From JACRCT01 sp049841135 (GTDB lineage: Bacteria; Myxococcota; Myxococcia; Myxococcales; UBA5297): 64,000 bases of DNA. The notes beneath the pieces are model-generated. The model made no database searches, was not told the origin of the DNA, and saw nothing but the letters and a program-made list of their open reading frames with translations. Position numbers and translations under genes: made by a program. Positions 45,094-53,478 of the stretch are shown here, piece after piece. The DNA lies in contig JASGHK010000005.1 in the NCBI GenBank assembly GCA_049841135.1, positions 806,001-870,000 of the forward strand, read 5' to 3'. Position 1 is the stretch's first letter, and every line of letters starts with the position of its first letter.

Positions 45094-46417
45094 ATGAGCC
45101 GAATCCTCTTCGCCGCCCACCCCACCGCCGGACACACCAACGCCCTCAGGGCCATCGGCGGCCGCCTGCGCGAGCAGGGCCACGCGACGGCCTTCGCGAT
45201 CGTCCGGCCGAAGCTGCCGTTCGAGAGCGCGCTGCCACCGGCGCTGCGGGTCGCCGGCAGCCTCGCCGACGCCATCGCTCGGGACGGCTTCGAGGTCTTC
45301 CGGCTCCGGCCCCCGCCCGGCCTGCTCTTCCATGCGCTGCGGCTGCCCTTCAAGACGGGGCTGGCCGAGCTCGAGGTCGCCACCGCAGCCTTCACCTCGG
45401 GGCTCGTCGCGCAGGCGCGGGAGATCGCGGGCCACCTTCGAAGCTGGAAGCCGGACGTGGTCGTTGCCGACTACCTGATGGGCGCGGCGGCGCTCGCGGC
45501 CGCGCTGGAGCGAGTCCCCTGTGCGGCGGTCTACCACTCCGGCCTTCCGTTCCCGGCCCGCGGAGCCGCGCCCTTCGGCAGCGGCCTGCCGCCCTCGGCC
45601 GCGGGCAGCCCTGCCTGGCTCGAGGCGGAGCGGACGGTGGCGAGGGTCTTCGCCGCCTATGGCGAGCGGCTGGCGGAGGCCGCGCGCAGGCTGGGGGCTC
45701 CCGCTCCGGCCAACCCGCTGACAGCCCCCGCGTCGGGCCGGCTCAACCTCCTGACGACCGTTCCCGCCCTCGAGCCCGGGCTCGCGCCGCTGGCGGGCGA
45801 GGGACCGGTCGCGATGATCGGCCCGTGTCTCTCCCGGCGGGCGGACGAGGACCTCGGACACCCGGCCCTGCGCGCCTTGCCCTCGAGCGGCCTGCGCGTC
45901 TACGTCTCGCTCGGCACCGTCTTCAACGGCAAGCCGCGGGTCTTCGCCACCCTGCTCGACGGCCTGGCGATGCTCGGCGCGCACGTCGTCGTCAGCGCGG
46001 GAGCGAGCCTGCCCCGGCTCGAGCGCCGGCGATGGCCGAACACCCACCTCTTCGCCCAGGTGCCCCAGCTGGCCGTGCTGCGCCAGGTCGATGTCGTCGT
46101 CACGCACGGCGGGAACAACACCGTCCAGGAGTGCCTTGCCTCGGGGCGGCCGCTGGTGGTGCTGCCGTTCGGCTCCGACCAGCACTCCAACGCCCAGCGC
46201 GTCGAGCGCCTGGGCGTCGGCCGCGCGCTCGACGCCTCCCGCCTCGCTCCCGAGCAGGTGCGGGACGCCGTCGCCTTCGCGTTCGAGCATGCCCGGCCCC
46301 GCTCGAGGGGAGCTCGCCGCGGCCCTCGAGGGCGTGGACGGAACCCGCGACGGCGCGCAGGCCATCCTCGATCTGCTCGGCACAGCGGCCGCCCCTGCGG
46401 TCGCTCGACTTGCCTGA
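45094..46417 (+). CDS. UGT/MGT-type glycosyltransferase (frame break at 46307-46315)
   Basis: About 440 residues of the GT-B fold. The N-terminal Rossmann domain starts SRILFAAHPTAGHTNALRAI and contains RSWKPDVVVADYLMGAAAL. The C-terminal donor-binding domain has RVYVSLGTVFNGKPRVF, HLFAQVPQLAVLRQVDVVVT and the UGT signature THGGNNTVQECLASGRPLVV then PFGSDQHSNAQRVERLGVG. It should glycosylate a lipid or small natural product using a nucleotide sugar. The last 40 residues are in the next frame, changing at GGGGAGCTC (46307-46315); one G fewer restores RELAAALEGVDGTRDGAQAI. Confidence 0.85.
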
Positions 46418-46627
46418 GCCAGGGCGGACGACGCTGGAAACCAACCAGGTGCCTTCCTCGTCTGTCCATCGAGGGATGCAGCGACACGAGCGGATTCCCA
46501 GGCTGGCGGGAAACGTAGGGGAAGATGCTTATCGAAACCCGTCTTCGGTCCGATACGAAGTCCGGGAACGACCATCTGCTCGCCCGGTGCTCCACGGAGC
46601 ACTGAGACCGACACCACGAGGCCGCAC

Positions 46628-47192
46628 TTGACGCGAGTTCCCAACGTGAACGGGGTCGTCCTGCGCAACCGGTTCGACTACCTGGTCGAGAAGCACGGGA
46701 ATGCAGGCCTCGCGGAGATCAGCGGGCGACTGTCCGCTCCCGCCAAGGCCGCGCTGAACGGAGCGCTGACCAGCGAGTGGTATCCCATCAGCCTGGCGAT
46801 CGAGAATCGACCGCGCCATCGTGGACCGGTTTCACGGCGGCGACATCTCCGCGGCCACGGCGATCGGCGCCTTCAACCTGGAGAAGAGCCTGCGGACCAT
46901 CCACCGCTTCTTCTTCAAGTTCCTGAACGCGGAGACGCTGATCAACAAGGGCGCGGAGCTCTGGTCCAAGCGGATCGATCAGGGCCGGCTGGAGGTCCAC
47001 AAGCAGGGGCCCAAGCAGCTCTTGCTGAAGGTGATCGACTTCAACTCCGGCGACGAGATCTACTGCCACGTCCTGCGGGGGACCTGGGTCGGCAGCTTGA
47101 CGGCCGCAGGGCTCAAGGACATCACCGTCGCCCACCCGGAATGCGTCCTGCGCGGCGCGTCGGCCTGCAGCTTCGTCGTGCGGTGGCGCTAG
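46628..47192 (+). CDS. DUF2378/V4R-like protein (frame break at 46802-46808)
   Basis: About 187 residues. The helical N-terminus (GNAGLAEISGRLSAPAKAAL, NGALTSEWYPISLAIEIDRA) resembles DUF2378 (TIGR02265), a family largely limited to Myxococcales. The C-terminus (GLKDITVAHPECVLRGASAC then SFVVRW) has the Cys spacing of V4R/heme-NO-binding-like domains. The frame changes at GAGAATC (46802-46808); with GAGATC it reads SLAIEIDRAIVDRFHGGD. The start is a TTG at 46628 or a slightly later GTG. Family assignment is by pattern only. Confidence 0.55.
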
Positions 47193-47316
47193 GACCCACA
47201 CAGTCGTGCCGTCCTTCCAGCCCTCTCCAGCCCTCTTAGTCCCCCAAGGTCTGTCGGCCCCACCGGATACGCTCGCCCCGCGGTCGCCACAGGGAGCGGC
47301 CGAGGGAGGGACGGAT

Positions 47317-47409
47317 ATGGCACTGCAACTCTCCATCGAACAACGGCAGCCGGCGGGCGGGGGCTCTGAGTTGACAAAACCGCAAGTCATGAACAGGATC
47401 GTGCCGTGA
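47317..47409 (+). CDS. possible 30-residue leader peptide upstream of the toxin gene
   Basis: A short frame with a strong ribosome site (AGGGAGGG six bases before the ATG at 47317). It encodes MALQLSIEQRQPAGGG and 14 more residues. Its TGA overlaps the GTG start of the toxin-like gene (GTGA), suggesting coupled translation. It could be a true small protein, a leader peptide or the 3' end of a lost gene. Confidence 0.35.
   Translation: MALQLSIEQRQPAGGGSELTKPQVMNRIVP
47371..47376 (+). promoter_or_regulatory. possible -35 box upstream of the toxin-antitoxin pair
   Basis: A perfect TTGACA lies 35 bases before the toxin start. A weak -10-like CAGGAT follows after 17 bases, overlapping the AGGA ribosome site. 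This would give a nearly leaderless transcript for the toxin-antitoxin genes, so the assignment is tentative. Confidence 0.3.
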
Positions 47410-47625
47410 CGCCGAGGGAAGCGCTTCGGGATATTCGTGGCTATGCGCCCGCTGCACGAATCGAGATTTCCTCCCACGCGTATCAGGCGGGCACTCGCGA
47501 CCGCGACTTCTTGCCGTGCCGAGCCACTGGACCGCTGGAAGGTCGAGAGCAAGGACTGCGAGGGCGATGCGCTGACGACGATCGTCGTCCTGGAGGATGG
47601 GGTCGTCGTGGTGACGGTGTTCTGA
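47406..47625 (+). pseudogene. decayed DUF4258-type toxin of a toxin-antitoxin pair
   Basis: The 5' part (GTG start; MTPREALRDIRGYAPAARIE then ISSHA) and the 3' part (IRRALATATSCRAEPLDRWK then VESKDCEGDALTTIVVLEDG) are both typical of DUF4258/RelE-like toxins that pair with MqsA-type antitoxins. They are in different frames and the central block is missing. In relatives this block reads roughly 'His-Ala-Arg-x-Arg-Met-x-Glu-Arg-x-Val', about 13 residues. A net loss of about 38 bases fits. The toxin should therefore be inactive. The antitoxin gene follows 16 bases later and is intact. Confidence 0.65.
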
Positions 47626-47641
47626 AGGGCGTGGAGGAGCG

Positions 47642-48106
47642 ATGGCGACGCGATGCTTCAGCTGCAAGGGCACGGACTTCGCGGCCGGGAAGCACGAAGA
47701 CCGGCTCGAACTCGGCGGCCACAAGTTCACCCGCTCCGTCCCGACTCGGCGGTGCAAGCGGTGCGGCGAAGAGATGATCCAGGGACAGGACGTCGAAGGC
47801 TTCGAGCTCGACGTGGCCGCGGAGTTTGCTCGCCACGGGCAGCTGCCCGCCGACGCCTTCAGGCACATGCGGCGCGTTCTGGGCTTGAAGGCCACCGAGT
47901 TGGCCGAGTTGCTGGACGTAACGCCCGAGACGATCTCCCGCTGGGAGAACGAGAAGCAGTCGATGGATCGGCGGGCGGCGGCGCTGCTATCAGCGATGGT
48001 GCTGGACAAGCTGGAGGGCCGCACGTCGACGCTCGACCGGCTCAAGGCGCTGATGAAGCCGTCGCGATTGCCTCGACTCGTGCGGCTGGTGCCTCGGCAG
48101 GCTTGA
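47642..48106 (+). CDS. MqsA-type antitoxin (zinc finger plus HTH)
   Basis: A 154-residue protein. The N-terminus has two Cys pairs (TRCFSCKGTDF and TRRCKRCGEEMIQGQDVEGF), forming the zinc-binding toxin-interaction domain. The C-terminus has an Xre-type helix-turn-helix (RRVLGLKATELAELLDVTPE then TISRWENEKQSMDRRAA). In this family the antitoxin binds and inhibits the toxin and represses the shared promoter. GGAGGAG lies three to four bases before the ATG at 47642. It is kept intact although the toxin next to it is broken, which fits a residual repressor role or anti-addiction. Confidence 0.88.
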   Translation: MATRCFSCKGTDFAAGKHEDRLELGGHKFTRSVPTRRCKRCGEEMIQGQDVEGFELDVAAEFARHGQLPADAFRHMRRVLGLKATELAELLDVTPETISRWENEKQSMDRRAAALLSAMVLDKLEGRTSTLDRLKALMKPSRLPRLVRLVPRQA

Positions 48107-48130
48107 GCCCCATCGTCGCGAAGCGCCCAC

Positions 48131-48240
48131 TCAGCGGCAGGTGCCGTCGACACAGCACAGCGGCGGCAGCTTGGCGCACTTCTTCTCGAGGCAGCCCTCC
48201 GCCCCGGCCTTCGCGCACGCCGCTTGCGCCTGCGCGGACG
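48131..48240 (-). pseudogene. remnant of a Cys-rich exported protein
   Basis: A minus-strand stretch ending at a TGA (48131-48133) encodes TTSAQAQAACAKAGAEGC then LEKKCAKLPPLCCVDGTCR, a Cys pattern like the C-termini of exported myxobacterial proteins. No start codon or leader exists upstream in frame. It looks like the tail of a truncated gene, perhaps cut off when the toxin-antitoxin pair arrived. Confidence 0.35.
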
Positions 48241-48364
48241 TCGTGATCCTTTGATGCTGGCTTGGAGGCTATCGCTGAGCGAGAGCACAAAAGTGGTGCG
48301 CGAGGCCGTTTCGCAGGAACCTTTTTGAATCGGCTGACTCCCCCTGACCCCAAGCAGGACTCCG

Positions 48365-48979
48365 ATGCCGCTCGATACGAACTGGACGCTCCTGGCCATC
48401 GTCGAGGTGGACCCGAGCGAGCGCGTCGACTGCGAATGCCGCTCCTGCAAGCGCCCCGTCTACAAGCGGATCCACATCATCTCCTTCGCCGATGGCCGGC
48501 TCGAGTGCTGGGGAGGCGCCTGCTTCGACCGCGAGTGCGGCTCGCCCGAGGCGGCGGGAGCGAAGTTCCGCTGGGGCGAGGGTGGCCAGGAGTCGCGCAG
48601 GCTGACCGCCGAGGAGAGGCAGCTGCTCGTCGAGAACCGGCTGCGCCTCCTGGAGCGCTTCCAGCAAGAGGACGAGGCTCGCCAACGCAAGGAGGAGGCG
48701 CACCGGCGCGAGCTCGCGGAGCGCGAGGCCTTCCAGGAACAGTCCCGAATGCGCGAGGCCGCCCGCCAAGCCGAGGCCGACGCCCCCGCTCAGCGGGATG
48801 CCGCTCTGCTCGCACAAGCGACCAAGACCGTCCACGCGAGGCTTCGCTCGGACGGAATCAATCCCGACCTTCCGGGCTGGCGCAGCTACGTGAACATGCA
48901 GATCGAGAAAGAGCTCGCCCGTCTGCGCAAGGCCGGGTCCGCAGACCTCTTCGCGAACCTGCCGCCATCCAAGCGGTAG
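48365..48979 (+). CDS. hypothetical protein with zinc ribbon and coiled coil
   Basis: A 204-residue soluble protein. Residues about 20-60 contain Cys motifs (RVDCECRSCKRPVYKRIHII, GRLECWGGACFDRECGS) that could bind zinc. Residues about 80-160 form a charged coiled coil (LLVENRLRLLERFQQEDEAR, REAFQEQSRMREAARQAEAD). The C-terminus has WRSYVNMQIEKELARLRKAG. No family is recognised. The zinc finger plus coiled coil could suit a nucleic-acid- or protein-binding adaptor. Confidence 0.65.
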   Translation: MPLDTNWTLLAIVEVDPSERVDCECRSCKRPVYKRIHIISFADGRLECWGGACFDRECGSPEAAGAKFRWGEGGQESRRLTAEERQLLVENRLRLLERFQQEDEARQRKEEAHRRELAEREAFQEQSRMREAARQAEADAPAQRDAALLAQATKTVHARLRSDGINPDLPGWRSYVNMQIEKELARLRKAGSADLFANLPPSKR

Positions 48980-49096
48980 AGCCAGCTCAAGAGGGATCCA
49001 GAGTCTGCGGCTCTCGGGTGGCTGCCGGTAGAATCCCCAGCAACTTGCTCCGCCCTTCGACGTGCAGGGCCCACCGGTTCCCAGAGGAGGCGTTCG

Positions 49097-49507
49097 ATGG
49101 AGGCATACCAAGCGGTCCTGATCGCGCTCGCCGCGCTCCTCGTCGGAGCGCTGCTGCCGCTCGTCTTCCAGGCCCTGGCAGCAGTACGCGAGGTTCGGGC
49201 GCTGGTCGGACAGGCCAAGCCGGCGATCGTCTCGGTCTCGGCCACGGCAGAGCGACTGGAGCGGCTGACCGCCAAGATCTAGGCGGACGGGCGGGTCGAT
49301 CACGCGCTGGAGCTCGTCGACTCTCTGGGCAAGACGGTCGCCTCGCTCAAGGACACGGCCGCCACCGCCTCGCGCATCGGGGCGGCGGTGGTCCCGGCGC
49401 TGGCCGCGGCGATGGAGGCCTGGAACGCGGTGCAGGACGCGCCCCCTGAGGCGGCAGCGAGCGTCGCGCAGGCGGTCCAGCAGAGCCAAGAGAAGGTGAC
49501 GTCATGA
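49097..49507 (+). CDS. DUF948-like membrane protein with an in-frame TAG at 49280
   Basis: AGAGGAGG seven bases before the ATG at 49097 starts a 136-codon frame. An N-terminal membrane helix (VLIALAALLVGALLPLVFQA) is followed by an amphipathic helix (AAVREVRALVGQAKPAIVSV), the layout of DUF948/YtxG proteins. An amber codon (TAG, 49280-49282) follows LERLTAKI. The same frame then continues as a perfectly good helix (GRVDHALELVDSLGKTVASL) up to a TGA overlapping the next gene's ATG (ATGA at 49504). A single base change from GAG would restore it. It is truncated, miscalled, or read through. Confidence 0.6.
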
Positions 49508-49761
49508 GCGAGCGACGCGACGACCGTCCGGGAGCCAGGAACGGCACCGTGGCGCTGGCATTCCTGGCCGGCGCCGTGGTGGGGGCCGTGGGCGCGCTGC
49601 TGCTGGCGCCGCATTCGGGAGCCGAGACGCGGCGGCAGTTGGGCGAGGCGGCGGGTGGAGCCGCGGAGCGGGCGAGGCGCCTTCGGGCGGCTGCGGCGGC
49701 AGCGGCGACCGCGGCCTCGAAGACGCTCCAGGCGGCGATGCACGAGAAGAAGGCTGATTGA
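49504..49761 (+). CDS. YtxH-like small membrane protein
   Basis: An 85-residue protein with one membrane helix (VALAFLAGAVVGAVGALLLA) followed by PHSGAETRRQLGEAAGGAAE, the hallmark of YtxH/gas-vesicle-accessory-like proteins, and an Ala-rich helix. Its ATG overlaps the stop of the DUF948-like gene, matching the ytxG-ytxH pairing of Bacillus, which is linked to general stress. Confidence 0.8.
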   Translation: MSERRDDRPGARNGTVALAFLAGAVVGAVGALLLAPHSGAETRRQLGEAAGGAAERARRLRAAAAAAATAASKTLQAAMHEKKAD

Positions 49762-49831
49762 GGCTCGACGAGGTACGACCAATCCTGAGCTTCGACCCGA
49801 GCGCTGGTACCACCTTCGCCCCAGAATTCCG

Positions 49832-50470
49832 ATGACCACCACCCTCGCCGAAGCGCGCGCCCGGCTTAAGCTCTTCCACTGGTCAGGCCCGACGCCCGAC
49901 CTTTCCGCGTACTGGCGCTGGTTGCGGCTCGCTGCACGCCTTGGCGATCCCGACTCGCAGCTGGAGGTCGGCACGTACCACCTGGATGGCCTGCGGGACC
50001 CGACAGGCAAGGTGATCGTACGCAGGAATCCCCAAGCCGCGCTGCGGTGGTTTCGCCGCGCGGCCGAGCAGGGCAACTCCGGAGCCCAACTCGACCTCGG
50101 GTACTGCCTCGACACCGGGACGGGCACCCGCCGCAATCCCGAGGCCGCGAGGCGCTGGTACCTGCGCGCTTACCGGCAAGGCGACTCCGCGGCCGCCTCG
50201 AACCTCGCGACGATGTACCGGGACGCCAAAGACGTGGCCAAGGCCTTCGCCTGGTTCGAGCGCGCTGCGGCCATGGGCGACGGGGATGCGCTCCTCGAGG
50301 TCGGCAAGCAGCTGCTCGAGGGTCGCGGAATCCGCAGGGACGAGTCGCGCGCCCTGAAGTGCTTCTGGCGAGCCGTGAGGAGCCGCTCGATCACCGAAGC
50401 CGGGCGGGAGGAGGCCCTGGCCCTCCTTTCTCGGAAGCGACGCCGCGCAGCGCATCCGCAGCAGCACTGA
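49832..50470 (+). CDS. Sel1-repeat protein
   Basis: A 212-residue solenoid without a leader. Four Sel1-like units are visible: LAARLGDPDSQLEVGTYHLD, AAEQGNSGAQLDLGYCLDTG, AYRQGDSAAASNLATMYRDA and AAAMGDGDALLEVGKQLLEG, each followed by a helix with Ala-x-x-Trp. Such proteins act as protein-binding scaffolds, often in signalling or secretion. The ATG at 49832 is preferred since the open frame upstream overlaps the YtxH gene. It is 70 bases downstream of the YtxH gene. Confidence 0.85.
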   Translation: MTTTLAEARARLKLFHWSGPTPDLSAYWRWLRLAARLGDPDSQLEVGTYHLDGLRDPTGKVIVRRNPQAALRWFRRAAEQGNSGAQLDLGYCLDTGTGTRRNPEAARRWYLRAYRQGDSAAASNLATMYRDAKDVAKAFAWFERAAAMGDGDALLEVGKQLLEGRGIRRDESRALKCFWRAVRSRSITEAGREEALALLSRKRRRAAHPQQH

Positions 50471-50607
50471 CGGGCTTGTCCGGTGTGAACGTCCATGTGC
50501 CTCTCTGTGTGTGTTCTGCCGGCGATCTTCCCCGTGTATCTTCCTGGGCTGCCCATGGAAGTGAACGCGGTCAACGTCGGCTGCCGGCGGCGATTGCAGG
50601 GGGACCG

Positions 50608-52734
50608 ATGTGCTTACCCGCTCGAGCGCTTCTCTTGGGCCTCATGCTCCTTCCTGCATGCGCCCCCCGCGAGACGCCGCTCTCGCATTCCTTCACGCTC
50701 ACCGCCGAAGAGACCGAGTTCATCGCCGCCCACCGCGACTCCCTGCGGCTCGGGTCCGACTCGCAGTTCGCCCCGATCGAGTTCTTCGACTCCAAGGGCC
50801 AGCACCAGGGGATCGCCGCCGACTACAGCGCGTTCGTGGAGCAGCGCCTCGGCATCCGCTTCCAGGTCGTGCGCTACGCCACCTTCTCCGAGCTCCTCGC
50901 CGCTGCGCGCGAGCGCAAGGTCGACCTCGTCGCCTCGATGGAGGAGAACGCCGAGCGGCGCTCGTTCCTCAGCTTCACGCCGCCCATCAACGACGTCCCC
51001 ATCGTCTTCGTCACCCGCGAGGATCGCCCGGGCTCCATCGCCATCAAGTCCGGCTGCGATGGCTGCCGGGTCGGCGTCGTGGATGGCTACGCCGTGCAGG
51101 CCCAGATCGCCGAGCTGGGCCCCTCCTTCAACCTGGTCCCGGTCTCCAGCGAAGTCGTCGGGCTGCGCGACGTCGCGTTCGGCCGGCTCGACGCGATGGC
51201 CATCAACCTTGCCACCGCGAGCTACCACATCACCAACGACGGCATCTCCAACCTGCGCGTGGCCGGCGACGTGGGGCCGGTCAACCACGTCGCCTTCGGG
51301 GTCCGCAACGACTGGCCGCTCTTGTCCTCGGTCGTGACCAAGGCCGTGGCCAGCATCTCGGCGGCGGAGCGCGAGGCCATCACGGCGCGCTGGATCCGCA
51401 TCGACGTGCCCCTGTGGCGACAGCCCCGGTTCTGGTACGCGCTGGGCAGCACCCTGGCGGCGCTGCTGACCGTCTTCGGCCTGGTCGTGGCCTGGAACCG
51501 GACGCTGCAGCGCACCGTCGAGCAGCGAACCCGGGAGCTGCAGAAGGCGGCCGAGCAGCGCAGCCAGCTCGAGAGCGAGCTGGCCCAGGCCCAGAAGATG
51601 GAGGCGCTGGGGCGCCTCGCGGGCGGCGTCGCGCACGACTTCAACAACCTCCTGACCGTCATCCTCGGCCACCTCGACTTCGTCCTGGAGGAAGTCCCTC
51701 TCGAGAACCCGTGGCGGTCGGATCTGACCGAGGTCCAGCAGTCCGCCAAGCGCGCCGCGGAGCTGACCAAGCAGCTCCTCGCCTTCGGGCGCCGGCAGGT
51801 CCACGGCTCACCGGTCGTCCTCGACCTCGGCGCGGCGCTCGAGCAGGCCCACCGGCTCGTGCAGCGGGTCATCGGCGAGCACATCCGCATCGAGGTCGCG
51901 GTTCCCGAAGTCACGTGCTGGAGCAAGGTGGACCCGACCCAGCTCGATCAGATCGTCCTCAACCTCGCCATCAATGCCCGGGACGCGATGCCCTCCGGAG
52001 GGACGCTGCGCCTCTCGGTGCGGAAGGTCGACCTGCGTCCGGGAGCTTCTCCCCGGCCAGGAGGATGGGCGGTTCTCGAGGTCAGCGACACGGGCGTCGG
52101 CATGAGCGACGAGGTGCGCAGCCGCCTGTTCGAGCCGTTCTTCACGACGAAGGAGCTGGGACGCGGCACGGGTCTCGGCCTCTCGGTCGTCTACGGCATC
52201 GTGAAGCAGGCGGAAGGCGACATCGAGGTCACCTCCGCGCCGGGCGCAGGGAGCACCTTCACGGTCTGGCTCCCGGCGCACCCCGCGCCGAGCGAGGGCG
52301 CGCGTTCCGAACGACCGAAGGCGCCTCGAGCGTTAACGGAGAGCGGGGCCACCATCCTGCTGGTCGAAGACGAGGAGATGGTGCGCGAGGTTTCCCTGCG
52401 CATCCTCGAGGAGGCCGGGTACCGCGTGCTGCAAGCGCCTTCCGGGGACGCCGCACACGCCCAGTTCGCTGGCGCGCCCGACCAACTCGACTTGCTCGTA
52501 ACCGACGTGGTGATGCCGGGGATGGACGGCCGGCAGCTCTTCACCAAGCTTCGCGAAGGCCGCCCGGACCTGAGGGTCCTGTACGTCTCCGGCTACACGG
52601 CGGACTTCTTGGGCCACGGGGCGCTCGAGAAGGACGGCGCCGCGCTGCTGGTGAAGCCCTTCTCGCGAGAGGCCCTCGTCAGCCAGGTGAAGGCCATCCT
52701 GGCTCGTCCCTGCGCGGCCGCCTCGGCCCGGTGA
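50608..52734 (+). CDS. hybrid sensor histidine kinase with periplasmic solute-binding domain
   Basis: A 708-residue protein. The N-terminus resembles a lipoprotein leader (LLLGLMLLPACAP). Residues about 30-255 form an SBP_bac_3-like (PBPb) sensor: LRLGSDSQFAPIEFFDSKGQ, LGIRFQVVRYATFSELL, CRVGVVDGYAVQAQIAEL. A membrane helix (YALGSTLAALLTVFGLVVAW) leads to a coiled coil, a HisKA domain with the phospho-acceptor His (GGVAHDFNNLLTVILGHLDF), and an ATPase with NLAINARDAMPSGG, DTGVGM and GTGLGLSVVYGIV. A C-terminal receiver has LLVEDEE, the phospho-Asp in TDVVMPGMDG, and the conserved Lys in LLVKPFS. AGGGGG precedes the ATG at 50608. It should sense an amino-acid-like ligand and relay to an unlinked regulator. 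Confidence 0.92.
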   Translation: MCLPARALLLGLMLLPACAPRETPLSHSFTLTAEETEFIAAHRDSLRLGSDSQFAPIEFFDSKGQHQGIAADYSAFVEQRLGIRFQVVRYATFSELLAAARERKVDLVASMEENAERRSFLSFTPPINDVPIVFVTREDRPGSIAIKSGCDGCRVGVVDGYAVQAQIAELGPSFNLVPVSSEVVGLRDVAFGRLDAMAINLATASYHITNDGISNLRVAGDVGPVNHVAFGVRNDWPLLSSVVTKAVASISAAEREAITARWIRIDVPLWRQPRFWYALGSTLAALLTVFGLVVAWNRTLQRTVEQRTRELQKAAEQRSQLESELAQAQKMEALGRLAGGVAHDFNNLLTVILGHLDFVLEEVPLENPWRSDLTEVQQSAKRAAELTKQLLAFGRRQVHGSPVVLDLGAALEQAHRLVQRVIGEHIRIEVAVPEVTCWSKVDPTQLDQIVLNLAINARDAMPSGGTLRLSVRKVDLRPGASPRPGGWAVLEVSDTGVGMSDEVRSRLFEPFFTTKELGRGTGLGLSVVYGIVKQAEGDIEVTSAPGAGSTFTVWLPAHPAPSEGARSERPKAPRALTESGATILLVEDEEMVREVSLRILEEAGYRVLQAPSGDAAHAQFAGAPDQLDLLVTDVVMPGMDGRQLFTKLREGRPDLRVLYVSGYTADFLGHGALEKDGAALLVKPFSREALVSQVKAILARPCAAASAR

Positions 52735-52746
52735 TGCATCGGGCTC

Positions 52747-53055
52747 TCACTTCTCCGGCAGCGCCTGACACACGCCCTGCACGCAGCCGCACTCGGACGC
52801 CGGCGGGACCTCGTACTCGCGAGTGCATCCCAGCAGCGTGACCGCCCAGTTCCCGTCCTTGGGCACGCACGAGGCGGACTCGTAGCAGGGGTTGCTCAGG
52901 ACGTAGCAGTCCGTGTCGGACTTGCAGGCTGGACAGGCCGCGGGATCCGAGGCGGCCTTCGTCGACAGGCAGGGACTGGTCAGCGTCTGCCGCCCCAGGC
53001 ACCCGGCGACGGTGAGGAGGCAGACGCATGCGAGGAGGAGGCGGGGGAGGATCAT
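52747..53055 (-). CDS. small Cys-rich lipoprotein
   Basis: A 102-residue lipoprotein with lipobox Thr-Val-Ala-Gly-Cys. The mature region has ten Cys, mostly paired (ACPACKSDTDCYVLSNPCYE, SASCVPKDGN, CGCVQGVCQALPEK), so it is likely a compact disulfide-rich domain. It resembles the C-terminal region of the lipoprotein at 42472-43167. The start at 53055 gives a clean leader; a longer frame to 53073 exists. Function unknown. Confidence 0.7.
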   Translation of the reverse strand: MILPRLLLACVCLLTVAGCLGRQTLTSPCLSTKAASDPAACPACKSDTDCYVLSNPCYESASCVPKDGNWAVTLLGCTREYEVPPASECGCVQGVCQALPEK

Positions 53056-53478
53056 GGGTCGCCAGCCTGCCACCTTTCGGGACCGGTTGGTTCTGGCGAC
53101 AGATCAATGGTGCGGGCCCTGGAGGCGTCTTCAGTGAACTCAGAGGGTTACCGGATCGCGTTCTAGGAAAATCAGGCACTTAGCTTCTGCCGCCCTGGAG
53201 TGCTGTTTTCGCTCCTTCTCGGCTTCCTTTTCGAGGGCCAACCGACGTCGCGCGATCGACGGCTGCTTCGGATGGGATGGGATTGCGAAGGTGTCCCGGC
53301 GGTGAGGCTGACAACTGCAACTTCCGCAGACCCTCGGTCGCGCTTCGGCTGAACGGGTCGCTGGGATGCCCCCGGCACGGAGGCCGGGTACTACACGTCG
53401 CGTCGCGCACTTCGGATTCAGCAACCCACGTCCGTTGTGTGTTACACGACACGCCCTGTTCTGGCTTTGGGAGGAGCG
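53056..53478. other. intergenic region upstream of the HEAT operon
   Basis: There are 423 bases between a minus-strand lipoprotein gene and the plus-strand HEAT operon. No gene or RNA is recognised. A small palindrome, GTGTGTTACAC, lies about 45 bases before the operon start and could be an operator. The region must hold the operon promoter, which I cannot place. Confidence 0.4.

Noticed and set aside
53180..53452. Minus-strand frames upstream of the HEAT operon
   Set aside because: Short, Arg/Ser-rich, without start signals; the region is better read as a promoter region.
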